The notes: generated from the letters alone by a model not told the origin. Shown: positions 1 through 13,200, counted from the stretch's first letter. The stretch: DNA of 64,000 nt from Auanema rhodensis (GCA_964057225.1 OZ059898.1:1-64000); one strand, 5' to 3'. Program-made: numbers and translations.

Positions 1-2328
1 ACATGGGGAATCTAATTTTGAAAACCGAATCTCTTTATCTTTCACGTGAAGCGAGTTACATACCAAGTGCACATCACGTGTACATTTAATTAGCATAAAT
101 TAAAGTTCACGTAAATTTCAAAGTCATGGTTACCATGCACCAATATCAATAAAAATTTGTTTTTAGACTAATATGGACATGGGGAATCTAATTTTGAAAA
201 CCGCATCTCTTTATCTTTCACGTGAAGCGAGTTACATACCAAGTGCACATCACGTGTACATTTAATTAGCATAAATTAAAGTTCACGTAAATTTCAAAGT
301 CATGGTTACCATGAACCAATATCAATAAAAATTTGTTTTTAGACTAATATGGACATGGGGAATCTAATTTTGAAAACCGCATCTCTTCATCTTTCACGTG
401 AAGCGAGTTACATACCAAGTGCACATCACGTGTACATTTAATTAGCATAAATTAAAGTTCACGTAAATTTCAAAGTCATGGTTACCATGCACCAATATCA
501 ATAAAAATTTGTTTTTAGACTAATATGGACATGGGGAATCTAATTTTGAAAACCGCATCTCTTTATCTTTCACGTGAAGCGAGTTACATACCAAGTGCAC
601 ATCACGTGTACATTTAATTAGCATAAATTAAAGTTCACGTAAAATTCAAAGTCATGGTTACCATGAACCAATATCAATAAAAATTTGTTTTTAGACTAAT
701 ATGGACATGGGGAATCTAATTTTGAAAACCGCATCTCTTTATCTTTCACGTGAAGCGAGTTACATACCAAGTGCACATCACGTGTACATTTAATTAGCAT
801 AAATTAAAGTTCACGTAAAATTCAAAGTCATGGTTACCATGAACCAATATCAATAAAAATTTGTTTTTAGACTAATATGGACATGGGGAATCTAATTTTG
901 AAAACCGCATCTCTTTATCTTTCACGTGAAGCGAGCTACATACCAAGTGCACATCACGTGTACATTTAATTAGCATAAATTAAAGTTCACGTAAATTTCA
1001 AAGTCATGGTTACCATGAAGCAATATCAATAAAAATTTGTTTTTAGACTAATATGGACATGGGGAATCTAATTTTGAAAACCGCATCTCTTTATCTTTCA
1101 CGTGAAGCGAGTTACATACCAAGTGCACATCACGTGTACATTTAATTAGCATAAATTAAAGTTCACGTAAATTTCAAAGTCATGGTTACCATGAACCAAT
1201 ATCAATAAAAATTAGTTTTTAGACTAATATGGACATGGGGAATCTAATTTTGAAAACCGCATTTCTTTATCTTTCACGTGAAGCGAGTTACATACCAAGT
1301 GCACATCACGTGTACATTTAATTAGCATAAATTAAAGTTCACGTAAATTTCAAAGTCATGGTTACCATGAAGCAATATCAATAAAAATTTGTTTTTAGAC
1401 TAATATGGACATGAGGAATCTAATTTAGAAAACCGCATCTCTTTATCTTTCACGTGAAGCGAGTTACATACCAAGTGCACATCACGTGTACATTTAATTA
1501 GCATAAATTAAAGTTCACGTAAATTTCAAAGTCATGGTTACCATGAACCAATATCAATAAAAATTAGTTTTTAGACTAATATGGACATGGGGAATCTAAT
1601 TTTGAAAACCGCATTTCTTTATCTTTTACGTGAAGCGAGTTACATACCAAGTGCACATCACGTGTACATTTAATTAGCATAAATTAAAGTTCACGTAAAA
1701 TTCAAAGTCATGGTTACCATGAACCAATATCAATAAAAATTTGTTTTTAGACTAATATGGACATGGGGAATCTAATTTTGAAAACCGCATCTCTTTATCT
1801 TTCACGTGAAGCGAGTTACATACCAAGTGCACATCACGTGTACATTTAATTAGCATAAATTAAAGTTCACGTAAATTTCAAAGTCATGGTTACCATGAAG
1901 CAATATCAATAAAAATTTGTTTTTAGACTAATATGGACATGGGGAATCTAATTTTGAAAACCGCATCTCTTTATCTTTCACGTGAAGCGAGTTACATACC
2001 AAGTGCACATCACGTGTACATTTAATTAGCATTAATTAAAGTTCACGTAAATTTCAAAGTCATGGTTACCATGAACCAATATCAATAAAAATTTGTTTTT
2101 AGACTAATATGGACATGGGGAATCTAATTTTGAAAACCGCATCTCTTTATCTTTCACGTGAAGCGAATTACATACCAAGTGCACATCACGTGTACATTTA
2201 ATTAGCATAAATTAAAGTTCACGTAAATTTCAAAGTCATGGTTACCATGCACCAATATCAATAAAAATTTGTTTTTAGACTAATATGGACATGGGGAATC
2301 TAATTTTGAAAACCGCATCTCTTTATCT

Positions 2329-2338
2329 TTCACGTGAA
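2329..2338. other. 10-bp perfect palindrome with CACGTG core (present in nearly every monomer)
   Basis: TTCACGTGAA is its own reverse complement, at monomer positions 41-50. The core CACGTG is the canonical E-box/G-box recognised by bHLH or bZIP proteins; binding here is inference. It is intact in almost all copies. Exceptions are C45A (CAAGTG) in copies starting 14609, 15313, 16017, 16721 and 17425, CATGTG in the copy at 12145, CACATG in those at 52090 and 60010, and CACTTG in those at 55258 and 62826. Confidence 0.8.
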
Positions 2339-2344
2339 GCGAGT

Positions 2345-2378
2345 TACATACCAAGTGCACATCACGTGTACATTTAAT
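2345..2378 (+). other. Nearly invariant monomer segment (positions 57-90)
   Basis: Reading the 363 copies, I found only a handful of substitutions in this 34-bp stretch: TACCGAG in the copy at 19889, AAGAGCAC at 54378, CACATGTAC at 63178, TTTGATT at 10737 and TTTACATAGC at 3697. Segments either side carry many recurrent variants. The stretch includes GTGCAC, ATCACGTG and GTAC. Selective constraint, as at a protein-binding box, is an inference. Confidence 0.55.
2361..2368 (+). other. ATCACGTG motif, second CACGTG core of the monomer
   Basis: Monomer positions 73-80. The octamer fits the pattern RTCACRTG, the yeast CDEI centromere element, and contains a second CACGTG centred 32 bp from the first. 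The similarity to CDEI is only eight bases and may be coincidence. By eye it is intact in all copies except the one starting 63178, where it reads CACATG. Confidence 0.6.
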
Positions 2379-2392
2379 TAGCATAAATTAAA
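2373..2392. repeat. Inverted repeat TTTAATT / AATTAAA, 6-bp spacer
   Basis: Monomer 85-91 pairs with 98-104 around the spacer AGCATA, so a 7-bp AT stem could form in single-stranded DNA or RNA. The right arm is removed by the 4-bp deletion of the 172-bp monomers. The spacer changes in A97T copies (CATTAATT), and the left arm changes in T91A copies. Confidence 0.6.
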
Positions 2393-2412
2393 GTTCACGT
2401 AAATTTCAAAGT

Positions 2413-2425
2413 CATGGTTACCATG
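2413..2425. repeat. Inverted repeat CATGGT-T-ACCATG
   Basis: A 6-bp dyad with a one-base centre at monomer 125-137, directly before the three-state diagnostic site 138-140. It is retained in almost all copies. Variants seen are TCATTG in the copies at 14961 and 16369, CCACGAACC at 15665 and 17073, ACAATG at 32909, and CATAAACC at 4753 and 46985. Confidence 0.65.
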
Positions 2426-2438
2426 AACCAATATCAAT

Positions 2439-2452
2439 AAAAATTTGTTTTT
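2439..2452. other. Facing A5/T5 tracts, likely DNA-bend segment
   Basis: Monomer 151-164 reads A5, TTTG, T5. A-tracts of this length are associated with intrinsic curvature, a common property of satellites. The spacer varies between array zones: TTAG, TTTAATTTT, TTGG, and GTTTTGAG in the last zone. Confidence 0.4.
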
Positions 2453-4048
2453 AGACTAATATGGACATGGAGAATCTAATTTTGAAAACCGCATTTCTTT
2501 ATCTTTTACGTGAAGCGAGTTACATACCAAGTGCACATCACGTGTACATTTAATTAGCATAAATTAAAGTTCACGTAAAATTCAAAGTCATGGTTACCAT
2601 GAACCAATATCAATAAAAATTTGTTTTTAGACTAATATGGACATGGGGAATCTAATTTTGAAAACCGCATCTCTTTATCTTTCACGTGAAGCGAGTTACA
2701 TACCAAGTGCACATCACGTGTACATTTAATTAGCATAAATTAAAGTTCACGTAAATTTCAAAGTCATGGTTACCATGAAGCAATATCAATAAAAATTTGT
2801 TTTTAGACTAATATGGACATGGGGAATCTAATTTTGAAAACCGCATCTCTTTATCTTTCACGTGAAGCGAGTTACATACCAAGTGCACATCACGTGTACA
2901 TTTAATTAGCATTAATTAAAGTTCACGTAAATTTCAAAGTCATGGTTACCATGAACCAATATCAATAAAAATTTGTTTTTAGACTAATATGGACATGGGG
3001 AATCTAATTTTGAAAACCGCATCTCTTTATCTTTCACGTGAAGCGAATTACATACCAAGTGCACATCACGTGTACATTTAATTAGCATAAATTAAAGTTC
3101 ACGTAAATTTCAAAGTCATGGTTACCATGCACCAATATCAATAAAAATTTGTATTTAGACTAATATGGACATGGGGAATCTAATTTTGAAAACCGCACCT
3201 CTTTATCTTTCACGTGAAGCGAGTTACATACCAAGTGCACATCACGTGTACATTTAATTAGCATAAATTAAAGTTCACGTAAATTTCAAAGTCATGGTTA
3301 CCATGAAGCAATATCAATAAAAATTTGTTTTTAGACTAATATGGACATGGGGAATCTAATTTTGAAAACCGCATCTCTTTATCTTTCACGTGAAGCGAGT
3401 TACATACCAAGTGCACATCACGTGTACATTTAATTAGCATAAATTAAAGTTCACGTAAATTTCAAAGTCATGGTTACCATGCACCAATATCAATAAAAAT
3501 TTGTTTTTAGACTAATATGGACATGGGGAATCTAATTTTGAAAACCGCATCTCTTTATCTTTCACGTGAAGCGAGTTACATACCAAGTGCACATCACGTG
3601 TACATTTAATTAGCATAAATTAAAGTTCACGTAAATTTCAAAGTCATGGTTACCATGAAGCAATATCAATAAAAATTTGTTTTTAGACTAATATGGACAT
3701 GGGGAATCTAATTTTGAAAACCGCATCTCTTTATCTTTCACGTGAAGCGAGTTACATACCAAGTGCACATCACGTGTACATTTACATAGCATAAATTAAA
3801 GTTCACGTAAATTTCAAAGTCATGGTTACCATGAAGCAATATCAATAAAAATTTGTTTTTAGACTAATATGGACAGGGGGAATCTAATTTTGAAAACCGC
3901 ATCTCTTTATCTTTCACGTGAAGCGAGTTACATACCAAGTGCACATCACGTGTACATTTAATTAGCATAAATTAAAGTTCACGTAAATTTCAAAGTCATG
4001 GTTACCATGAAGCAATATCAATAAAAATTTGTTTTTAGACTAATATGG

Positions 4049-5104
4049 ACATGGGGAATCTAATTTTGAAAACCGCATCTCTTTATCTTTCACGTGAAGC
4101 GAGTTACATACCAAGTGCACATCACGTGTACATTTAATTAGCATAAATTAAAGTTCACGTAAATTTCAAAGTCATGGTTACCATGAACCAATATTAATAA
4201 AAATTTGTTTTTAGACTAATATGGACATGGGGAATCTAATTTTGAAAACCGCATTTCTTTATCTTTCACGTGAAGCGAGTTACATACCAAGTGCACATCA
4301 CGTGTACATTTAATTAGCATAAATTAAAGTTCACGTAAAATTCAAAGTCATGGTTACCATGAACCAATATCAATAAAAATTTGTTTTTAGACTAATATGG
4401 ACATGGGGAATCTAATTTTGAAAACCGCATCTCTTTATCTTTCACGTGAAGCGAGTTACATACCAAGTGCACATCACGTGTACATTTAATTAGCATAAAT
4501 TAAAGTTCACGTAAGTTTCAAAGTCATGGTTACCATGAAGCAATATCAATAAAAATTTGTTTTTAGACTAATATGGACATGGGGAATCTAATTTTGAAAA
4601 CCGCATCTCTTTATCTTTCACGTGAAGCGAGTTACATACCAAGTGCACATCACGTGTACATTTAATTAGCATAAATTAAAGTTCACGTAAATTTCAAAGT
4701 CATGGTTACCATGAACCAATATCAATAAAAATTTGTTTTTAGACTAATATGGACATGGGGAATCTAATTTTGAAAACCGCATTTCTTTATCTTTCACGTG
4801 AAGCGAGTTACATACCAAGTGCACATCACGTGTACATTTAATTAGCATAAATTAAAGTTCACGTAAAATTCAAAGTCATGGTTACCATAAACCAATATCA
4901 ATAAAAATTTGTTTTTAGACTAATATGGACATGGGGAATCTAATTTTGAAAACCGCATCTCTTTATCTTTCACGTGAAGCGAGTTACATACCAAGTGCAC
5001 ATCACGTGTACATTTAATTAGCATAAATTAATGTTCACGTAAATTTCAAAGTCATGGTTACCATGAAGCAATATCAATAAAAATTTGTTTTTAGACTAAT
5101 ATGG
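4049..5104 (+). repeat. Tandem 3-monomer unit (528 bp), two copies
   Basis: Copies at 4049-4576 and 4577-5104 have the order AACC, T31/A116 AACC, AAGC. Private changes are ATTAAT in the first monomer, GTAAGTTT in the third, CATAAACC in the fifth and ATGTTC in the sixth. This is the simplest unit of zone 1. Confidence 0.65.
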
Positions 5105-5808
5105 ACATGGGGAATCTAATTTTGAAAACCGCATCTCTTTATCTTTCACGTGAAGCGAGTTACATACCAAGTGCACATCACGTGTACATTTAATTAGCAT
5201 TAATTAAAGTTCACGTAAATTTCAAAGTCATGGTTACCATGAACCAATATCAATAAAAATTTGTTTTTAGACTAATATGGACATGGGGAATCTAATTTTG
5301 AAAACCGCATCTCTTTATCTTTCACGTGAAGCGAGTTACATACCAAGTGCACATCACGTGTACATTTAATTAGCATAAATTAAAGTTCACGTAAATTTCA
5401 AAGTCATGGTTACCATGCACCAATATCAATAAAAATTTGTTTTTAGACTAATATGGACATGGGGAATCTAATTTTGAAAACCGCATCTCTTTATCTTTCA
5501 CGTGAAGCGAGTTACATACCAAGTGCACATCACGTGTACATTTAATTAGCATAAATTAAAGTTCACGTAAATTTCAAAGTCATGGTTACCATGAAGCAAT
5601 ATCAATAAAAATTTGTTTTTAGACTAATATGGACATGGGGAATCTAATTTTGAAAACCGCATCTCTTTATCTTTCACGTGAAGCGAGTTACATACCAAGT
5701 GCACATCACGTGTACATTTAATTAGCATAAATTAAAGTTCACGTAAATTTCAAAGTCATGGTTACCATGAAGCAATATCAATAAAAATTTGTTTTTAGAC
5801 TAATATGG

Positions 5809-8624
5809 ACATGGGGAATCTAATTTTGAAAACCGCATCTCTTTATCTTTCACGTGAAGCGAGTTACATACCAAGTGCACATCACGTGTACATTTAATTA
5901 GCATAAATTAAAGTTCACGTAAATTTCAAAGTCATGGTTACCATGAACCAATATCAATAAAAATTTGTTTTTAGACTAATATGGACATGGGGAATCTAAT
6001 TTTGAAAACCGCATCTCTTTATCTTTCACGTGAAGCGAGTTACATACCAAGTGCACATCACGTGTACATTTAATTAGCATAAATTAAAGTTCACGTAAAA
6101 TTCAAAGTCATGGTTACCATGAACCAATATCAATAAAAATTTGTTTTTAGACTAATATGGACATGGGGAATCTAATTTTGAAAACCGCATCTCTTTATCT
6201 TTCACGTGAAGCGAGTTACATACCAAGTGCACATCACGTGTACATTTAATTAGCATAAATTAAAGTTCACGTAAATTTCAAAGTCATGGTTACCATGAAG
6301 CAATATCAATAAAAATTTGTTTTTAGACTAATATGGATATGGGGAATCTAATTTTGAAAACCGCATTTCTTTATCTTTCACGTGAAGCGAGTTACATACC
6401 AAGTGCACATCACGTGTACATTTAATTAGCATAAATTAAAGTTCACGTAAAATTCAAAGTCATGGTTACCATGAACCAATATCAATAAAAATTTGTTTTT
6501 AGACTAATATGGACATGGGGAATCTAATTTTGAAAACCGCATCTCTTTATCTTTCACGTGAAGCGAGTTACATACCAAGTGCACATCACGTGTACATTTA
6601 ATTAGCATAAATTAAAGTTCACGTAAATTTCAAAGTCATGGTTACCATGAAGCAATATCAATAAAAATTTGTTTTTAGACTAATATGGACATGGGGAATC
6701 TAATTTTGAAAACCGCATCTCTTTATCTTTCACGTGAAGCGAGTTACATACCAAGTGCACATCACGTGTACATTTAATTAGCATAAATTAAAGTTCACGT
6801 AAATTTCAAAGTCATGGTTACCATGAACCAATATCAATAAAAATTTGTTTTTAGACTAATATGGACATGGGGAATCTAATTTTGAAAACCGCATTTCTTT
6901 ATCTTTCACGTGAAGCGAGTTACATACCAAGTGCACATCACGTGTACATTTAATTAGCATTAATTTAAGTTCACGTAAATTTCAAAGTCATGGTTACCAT
7001 GAACCAATATCAATAAAAATTTGTTTTTAGACTAATATGGACATGGGGAATCTAATTTTGAAAACCGCATCTCTTTATCTTTCACGTGAAGCGAGTTACA
7101 TACCAAGTGCACATCACGTGTACATTTAATTAGCATAAATTAAAGTTCACGTAAAATTCAAAGTCATGGTTACCATGAACCAATATCAATAAAAATTTGT
7201 TTTTAGACTAATATGGACATGGGGAATCTAATTTTGAAAACCGCATCTCTTTATCTTTCACGTGAAGCGAGTTACATACCAAGTGCACATCACGTGTACA
7301 TTTAATTAGCATAAATTAAAGTTCACGTAAATTTCAAAGTCATGGTTACCATGAAGCAATATCAATAAAAATTTGTTTTTAGACTAATATGGATATGGGG
7401 AATCTAATTTTATAAACCGCATTTCTTTATCTTTCACGTGAAGCGAGTTACATACCAAGTGCACATCACGTGTACATTTAATTAGCATAAATTAAAGTTC
7501 ACGTAAAATTCAAAGTCATGGTTACCATGAACCAATATCAATAAAAATTTGTTTTTAGACTAATATGGACATGGGGAATCTAATTTTGAAAACCGCATCT
7601 CTTTATCTTTCACGTGAAGCGAGTTACATACCAAGTGCACATCACGTGTACATTTAATTAGCATAAATTAAAGTTCACGTAAATTTCAAAGTCATGGTTA
7701 CCATGAACCAATATCAATAAAAATTTGTTTTTAGACTAATATGGACATGGGGAATCTAATTTTGAAAACCGCATCTCTTTATCTTTCACGTGAAGCGAGT
7801 TACATACCAAGTGCACATCACGTGTACATTTAATTAGCATAAATTAAAGTTCACGTAAAATTCAAAGTCATGGTTACCATGAACCAATATCAATAAAAAT
7901 TTGTTTTTAGACTAATATGGACATGGGGAATCTAATTTTGAAAACCGCATCTCTTTATCTTTCACGTGAAGCGAGTTACATACCAAGTGCACATCACGTG
8001 TACATTTAATTAGCATAAATTAAAGTTCACGTAAATTTCAAAGTCATGGTTACCATGAAGCAATATCAATAAAAATTTGTTTTTAGACTAATATGGATAT
8101 GGGGAATCTAATTTTGAAAACCGCATTTCTTTATCTTTCACGTGAAGCGAGTTACATACCAAGTGCACATCACGTGTACATTTAATTAGCATAAATTAAA
8201 GTTCACGTAAAATTCAAAGTCATGGTTACCATGAACCAATATCAATAAAAATTTGTTTTTAGACTAATATGGACATGGGGAATCTAATTTTGAAAACCGC
8301 ATCTCTTTATCTTTCACGTGAAGCGAGTTACATACCAAGTGCACATCACGTGTACATTTAATTAGCATAAATTAAAGTTCACGTAAATTTCAAAGTCATG
8401 GTTACCATGAAGCAATATCAATAAAAATTTGTTTTTAGACTAATATGGACATGGGGAATCTAATTTTGAAAACCGCATCTCTTTATCTTTCACGTGAAGC
8501 GAGTTACATACCAAGTGCACATCACGTGTACATTTAATTAGCATAAATTAAAGTTCACGTAAATTTCAAAGTCATGGTTACCATGAACCAATATCAATAA
8601 AAATTTGTTTTTAGACTAATATGG
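5809..8624 (+). repeat. Six-monomer duplication 1760 bp apart, with an extra 3-monomer copy between
   Basis: Monomers at 5809-6864 and 7569-8624 match in order: AACC, A116 AACC, AAGC, C2T/T31/A116 AACC (ATATGGGG), AAGC, AACC. The C2T change is found only at 6337, 7393 and 8097. The monomers at 7041-7568 are a third, partial copy of the A116, AAGC, C2T trio; the C2T one at 7393 also has TATAAACC in place of TGAAAACC. The arrangement suggests two successive unequal exchanges. Confidence 0.75.
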
Positions 8625-8976
8625 ACATGGGGAATCTAATTTTGAAAACCGCATTTCTTTATCTTTCACGTGAAGCGAGTTACATACCAAGTGCACATCA
8701 CGTGTACATTTAATTAGCATAAATTAAAGTTCACGTAAAATTCAAAGTCATGGTTACCATGAACCAATATCAATAAAAATTTGTTTTTAGACTAATATGG
8801 ACATGGGGAATCTAATTTTGAAAACCGCATCTCTTTATCTTTCACGTGAAGCGAGTTACATACCAAGTGCACATCACGTGTACATTTAATTAGCATAAAT
8901 TAAAGTTCACGTAAATTTCAAAGTCATGGTTACCATGAAGCAATATCAATAAAAATTTGTTTTTAGACTAATATGG

Positions 8977-9680
8977 ACATGGGGAATCTAATTTTGAAAA
9001 CCGCATCTCTTTATCTTTCACGTGAAGCGAGTTACATACCAAGTGCACATCACGTGTACATTTAATTAGCATTAATTAAAGTTCACGTAAATTTCAAAGT
9101 CATGGTTACCATGAAGCAATATCAATAAAAATTTGTTTTTAGACTAATATGGACATGGGGAATCTAATTTCGAAAACCGCATCTCTTTATCTTTCACGTG
9201 AAGCGAGTTACATACCAAGTGCACATCACGTGTACATTTAATTAGCATAAATTAAAGTTCACGTAAATTTCAAAGTCATGGTTACCATGAACCAATATCA
9301 ATAAAAATTTGTTTTTAGACTAATATGGACATGGGGAATCTAATTTTGAAAACCGCATCTCTTTATCTTTCACGTGAAGCGAGTTACATACCAAGTGCAC
9401 ATCACGTGTACATTTAATTAGCATTAATTAAAGTTCACGTAAATTTCAAAGTCATGGTTACCATGAAGCAATATCAATAAAAATTTGTTTTTAGACTAAT
9501 ATGGACATGGGGAATCTAATTTTGAAAACCGCATCTCTTTATCTTTCACGTGAAGCGAGTTACATACCAAGTGCACATCACGTGTACATTTAATTAGCAT
9601 TAATTAAAGTTCACGTAAATTTCAAAGTCATGGTTACCATGAACCAATATCAATAAAAATTTGTTTTTAGACTAATATGG
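8977..9680 (+). repeat. Two-monomer alternation marked by A97T
   Basis: Four monomers: A97T AAGC, AACC with TTTCGAAAA (T19C), A97T AAGC, A97T AACC. Adjacent A97T monomers are otherwise rare. This looks like a local duplication of two monomers. Confidence 0.45.
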
Positions 9681-11264
9681 ACATGGGGAATCTAATTTTG
9701 AAAACCGCATCTCTTTATCTTTCACGTGAAGCGAGTTACATACCAAGTGCACATCACGTGTACATTTAATTAGCATAAATTAAAGTTCACGTAAATTTCA
9801 AAGTCATGGTTACCATGAAGCAATATCAATAAAAATTTGTTTTTAGACTAATATGGACATGGGGAATCTAATTTTGAAAACCGCATCTCTTTATCTTTCA
9901 CGTGAAGCGAGTTACATACCAAGTGCACATCACGTGTACATTTAATTAGCATAAATTAAAGTTCACGTAAATTTCAAAGTCATGGTTACCATGAAGCAAT
10001 ATCAATAAAAATTTGTTTTTAGACTAATATGGACATGGGGAATCTAATTTTGAAAACCGCATCTCTTTATCTTTCACGTGAAGCGAGTTACATACCAAGT
10101 GCACATCACGTGTACATTTAATTAGCATAAATTAAAGTTCACGTAAATTTCAAAGTCATGGTTACCATGAACCAATATCAATAAAAATTTGTTTTTAGAC
10201 TAATATGGACATGGGGAATCTAATTTTGAAAACCGCATCTCTTTATCTTTCACGTGAAGCGAGTTACATACCAAGTGCACATCACGTGTACATTTAATTA
10301 GCATAAATTAAAGTTCACGTAAATTTCAAAGTCATGGTTACCATGAACCAATATCAATAAAAATTTGTTTTTAGACTAATATGGACATGGGGAATCTAAT
10401 TTTGAAAACCGCATTTCTTTATCTTTCACGTGAAGCGAGTTACATACCAAGTGCACATCACGTGTACATTTAATTAGCATAAATTAAAGTTCACGTAAAA
10501 TTCAAAGTCATGGTTACCATGAACCAATATCAATAAAAATTTGTTTTTAGACTAATATGGACATGGGGAATCTAATTTTGAAAACCGCATCTCTTTATCT
10601 TTCACGTGAAGCGAGTTACATACCAAGTGCACATCACGTGTACATTTAATTAGCATAAATTAAAGTTCACGTAAATTTCAAAGTCATGGTTACCATGAAG
10701 CAATATCAATAAAAATTTGTTTTTAGACTAATATGGACATGGGGAATCTAATTTTGAAAACCGCATCTCTTTATCTTTCACGTGAAGCGAGTTACATACC
10801 AAGTGCACATCACGTGTACATTTGATTAGCATAAATTAAAGTTCACGTAAAATTCAAAGTCATGGTTACCATGAACCAATATCAATAAAAATTTGTTTTT
10901 AGACTAATATGGACATGGGGAATCTAATTTTGAAAACCGCATCTCTTTATCTTTCACGTGAAGCGAGTTACATACCAAGTGCACATCACGTGTACATTTA
11001 ATTAGCATAAATTAAAGTTCACGTAAATTTCAAAGTCATGGTTACCATGAAGCAATATCAATAAAAATTTGTTTTTAGACTAATATGGACATGGGGAATC
11101 TAATTTTGAAAACCGCATCTCTTTATCTTTCACGTGAAGCGAGTTACATACCAAGTGCACATCACGTGTACATTTAATTAGCATTAATTAAAGTTCACGT
11201 AAATTTCAAAGTCATGGTTACCATGAACCAATATCAATAAAAACTTGTTTTTAGACTAATATGG

Positions 11265-12144
11265 ACATGGGGAATCTATTTTTGAAAACCGCATCTCTTT
11301 ATCTTTCACGTGAAGCGAGTTACATACCAAGTGCACATCACGTGTACATTTAATTAGCATAAATTAAAGTTCACGTAAATTTCAAAGTCATGGTTACCAT
11401 GCACCAATATCAATAAAAATTTGTTTTTAGACTAATATGGACATGGGGAATCTAATTTTGAAAACCGCATCTCTTTATCTTTCACGTGAAGCGAGTTACA
11501 TACCAAGTGCACATCACGTGTACATTTAATTAGCATAAATTAAAGTTCACGTAAATTTCAAAGTCATGGTTACCATGAACCAATATCAATAAAAATTCGT
11601 TTTTAGACTAATATGGACATGGGGAATCTAATTTTGAAAACCGCATCTCTTTATCTTTCACGTGAAGCGAGTTACATACCAAGTGCACATCACGTGTACA
11701 TTTAATTAGCATAAATTAAAGTTCACGTAAATTTCAAAGTCATGGTTACCATGCACCAATATCAATAAAAATTTGTTTTTAGACTAATATGGACATGGGG
11801 AATCTAATTTTGAAAACCGCATCTCTTTATCTTTCACGTGAAGCGAGTTACATACCAAGTGCACATCACGTGTACATTTAATTAGCATAAATTAAAGTTC
11901 ACGTAAATTTCAAAGTCATGGTTACCATGAACCAATATCAATAAAAATTTGTTTTTAGACTAATATGGACATGGGGAATCTAATTTTGAAAACCGCATCT
12001 ATTCATCTTTCACGTGAAGCGAGTTACATACCAAGTGCACATCACGTGTACATTTAATTAGCATAAATTAAAGTTCACGTAAATTTCAAAGTCATGGTTA
12101 CCATGCACCAATATCAATAAAAATTTGTTTTTAGACTAATATGG
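11265..12144 (+). repeat. Alternating CACC/AACC monomers
   Basis: Five monomers alternate CACC, AACC, CACC, AACC, CACC, a local 352-bp periodicity. The first carries TCTATTTTT (A15T), shared only with the monomer at 12497. The last has ATCTATTCATC. Confidence 0.55.
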
Positions 12145-13200
12145 ACATGGGGAATCTAATTTTGAAAACCGCATCTCCTTATCTTTCATGTGAAGCGAGT
12201 TACATACCAAGTGCACATCACGTGTACATTTAATTAGCATAAATTAAAGTTCACGTAAAATTCAAAGTCATGGTTACCATGAACCAATATCAATAAAAAT
12301 TTGTTTTTAGACTAATATGGACATGGGGAATCTAATTTTGAAAACCGCATCTCTTTATCTTTCACGTGAAGCGAGTTACATACCAAGTGCACATCACGTG
12401 TACATTTAATTAGCATAAATTAAAGTTCACGTAAATTTCAAAGTCATGGTTACCATGAACCAATATCAATAAAAATTTGTTTTTAGACTAATATGGACAT
12501 GGGGAATCTATTTTTGAAAACCGCATCTCTTTATCTTTCACGTGAAGCGAGTTACATACCAAGTGCACATCACGTGTACATTTAATTAGCATAAATTAAA
12601 GTTCACGTAAATTTCAAAGTCATGGTTACCATGAACCAATATCAATAAAAATTTGTTTTTAGACTAATATGGACATGGGGAATCTAATTTTGAAAACCGC
12701 ATTTCTTTATCTTTCACGTGAAGCGAGTTACATACCAAGTGCACATCACGTGTACATTTAATTAGCATAAATTAAAGTTCACGTAAAATTCAAAGTCATG
12801 GTTACCATGAACCAATATCAATAAAAATTTGTTTTTAGACTAATATGGACATGGGGAATCTAATTTTGAAAACCGCATCTCTTTATCTTTCACGTGAAGC
12901 GAGCTACATACCAAGTGCACATCACGTGTACATTTAATTAGCATAAATTAAAGTTCACGTAAATTTCAAAGTCATGGTTACCATGAAGCAATATCAATAA
13001 AAATTTGTTTTTAGACTAATATGGACATGGGGAATCTAATTTTGAAAACCGCATCTCTTTATCTTTCACGTGAAGCGAGTTACATACCAAGTGCACATCA
13101 CGTGTACATTTAATTAGCATAAATTAAAGTTCACGTAAATTTCAAAGTCATGGTTACCATGAACCAATATCAATAAAAATTAGTTTTTAGACTAATATGG

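Larger units (their letters stand above)
2289..2464 (+). repeat. Representative consensus monomer (AACC type)
   Basis: This copy carries the majority base at every position I compared and can serve as the reference monomer. It is 176 bp with 56 G+C (about 32%: 30 C, 26 G on this strand). It holds five CpG, at monomer positions 26-27, 45-46, 52-53, 77-78 and 110-111. In order it contains TTTTGAAAA (16-24), the 10-bp palindrome TTCACGTGAA (41-50), GTGCAC (67-72), ATCACGTG (73-80), an inverted repeat (85-104), a third CACGT (108-112), CATGGT-T-ACCATG (125-137), and facing A5 and T5 tracts (151-155, 160-164). The two other common forms differ only at 138 (C, giving CACC) or 140 (G, giving AAGC). 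Confidence 0.95.
1585..3168 (+). repeat. Tandem 5-monomer unit (880 bp), about 1.8 copies
   Basis: Copies start at 1585 and 2465. Each opens with a monomer carrying T31, TTTTACG (C43T) and A116. It is followed by AAGC, then an A97T AACC monomer, then a G55A (GCGAATTAC) CACC monomer. The C43T change is seen only in these two monomers, which shows they are copies of each other. The second copy has G7A in its first monomer and T163A-like GTATTTAG in its fourth. The same succession without C43T recurs at 13201 and 17777. Confidence 0.75.

Noticed and set aside
2304-2312. TTTTGAAAA as a terminator or hairpin
   Set aside because: The arms are four A/T pairs with a one-base centre, too weak to form a stable hairpin, and there is no transcript context.
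2329-2426. An internal 32-33 bp ancestral sub-repeat of the monomer
   Set aside because: Apart from the TCACGT cores and a loose GTTAC similarity, the three 33-bp segments do not align convincingly, so I keep the motif spacing as an observation but not a sub-repeat claim.
9153-9328. CENP-B-like box at TTTCGAAAACCGC
   Set aside because: Only this copy has TTCG, through a private T-to-C change. The rest of the 17-bp box pattern (A at the ninth core base and CGGG) is missing, and the consensus has TTTTG.
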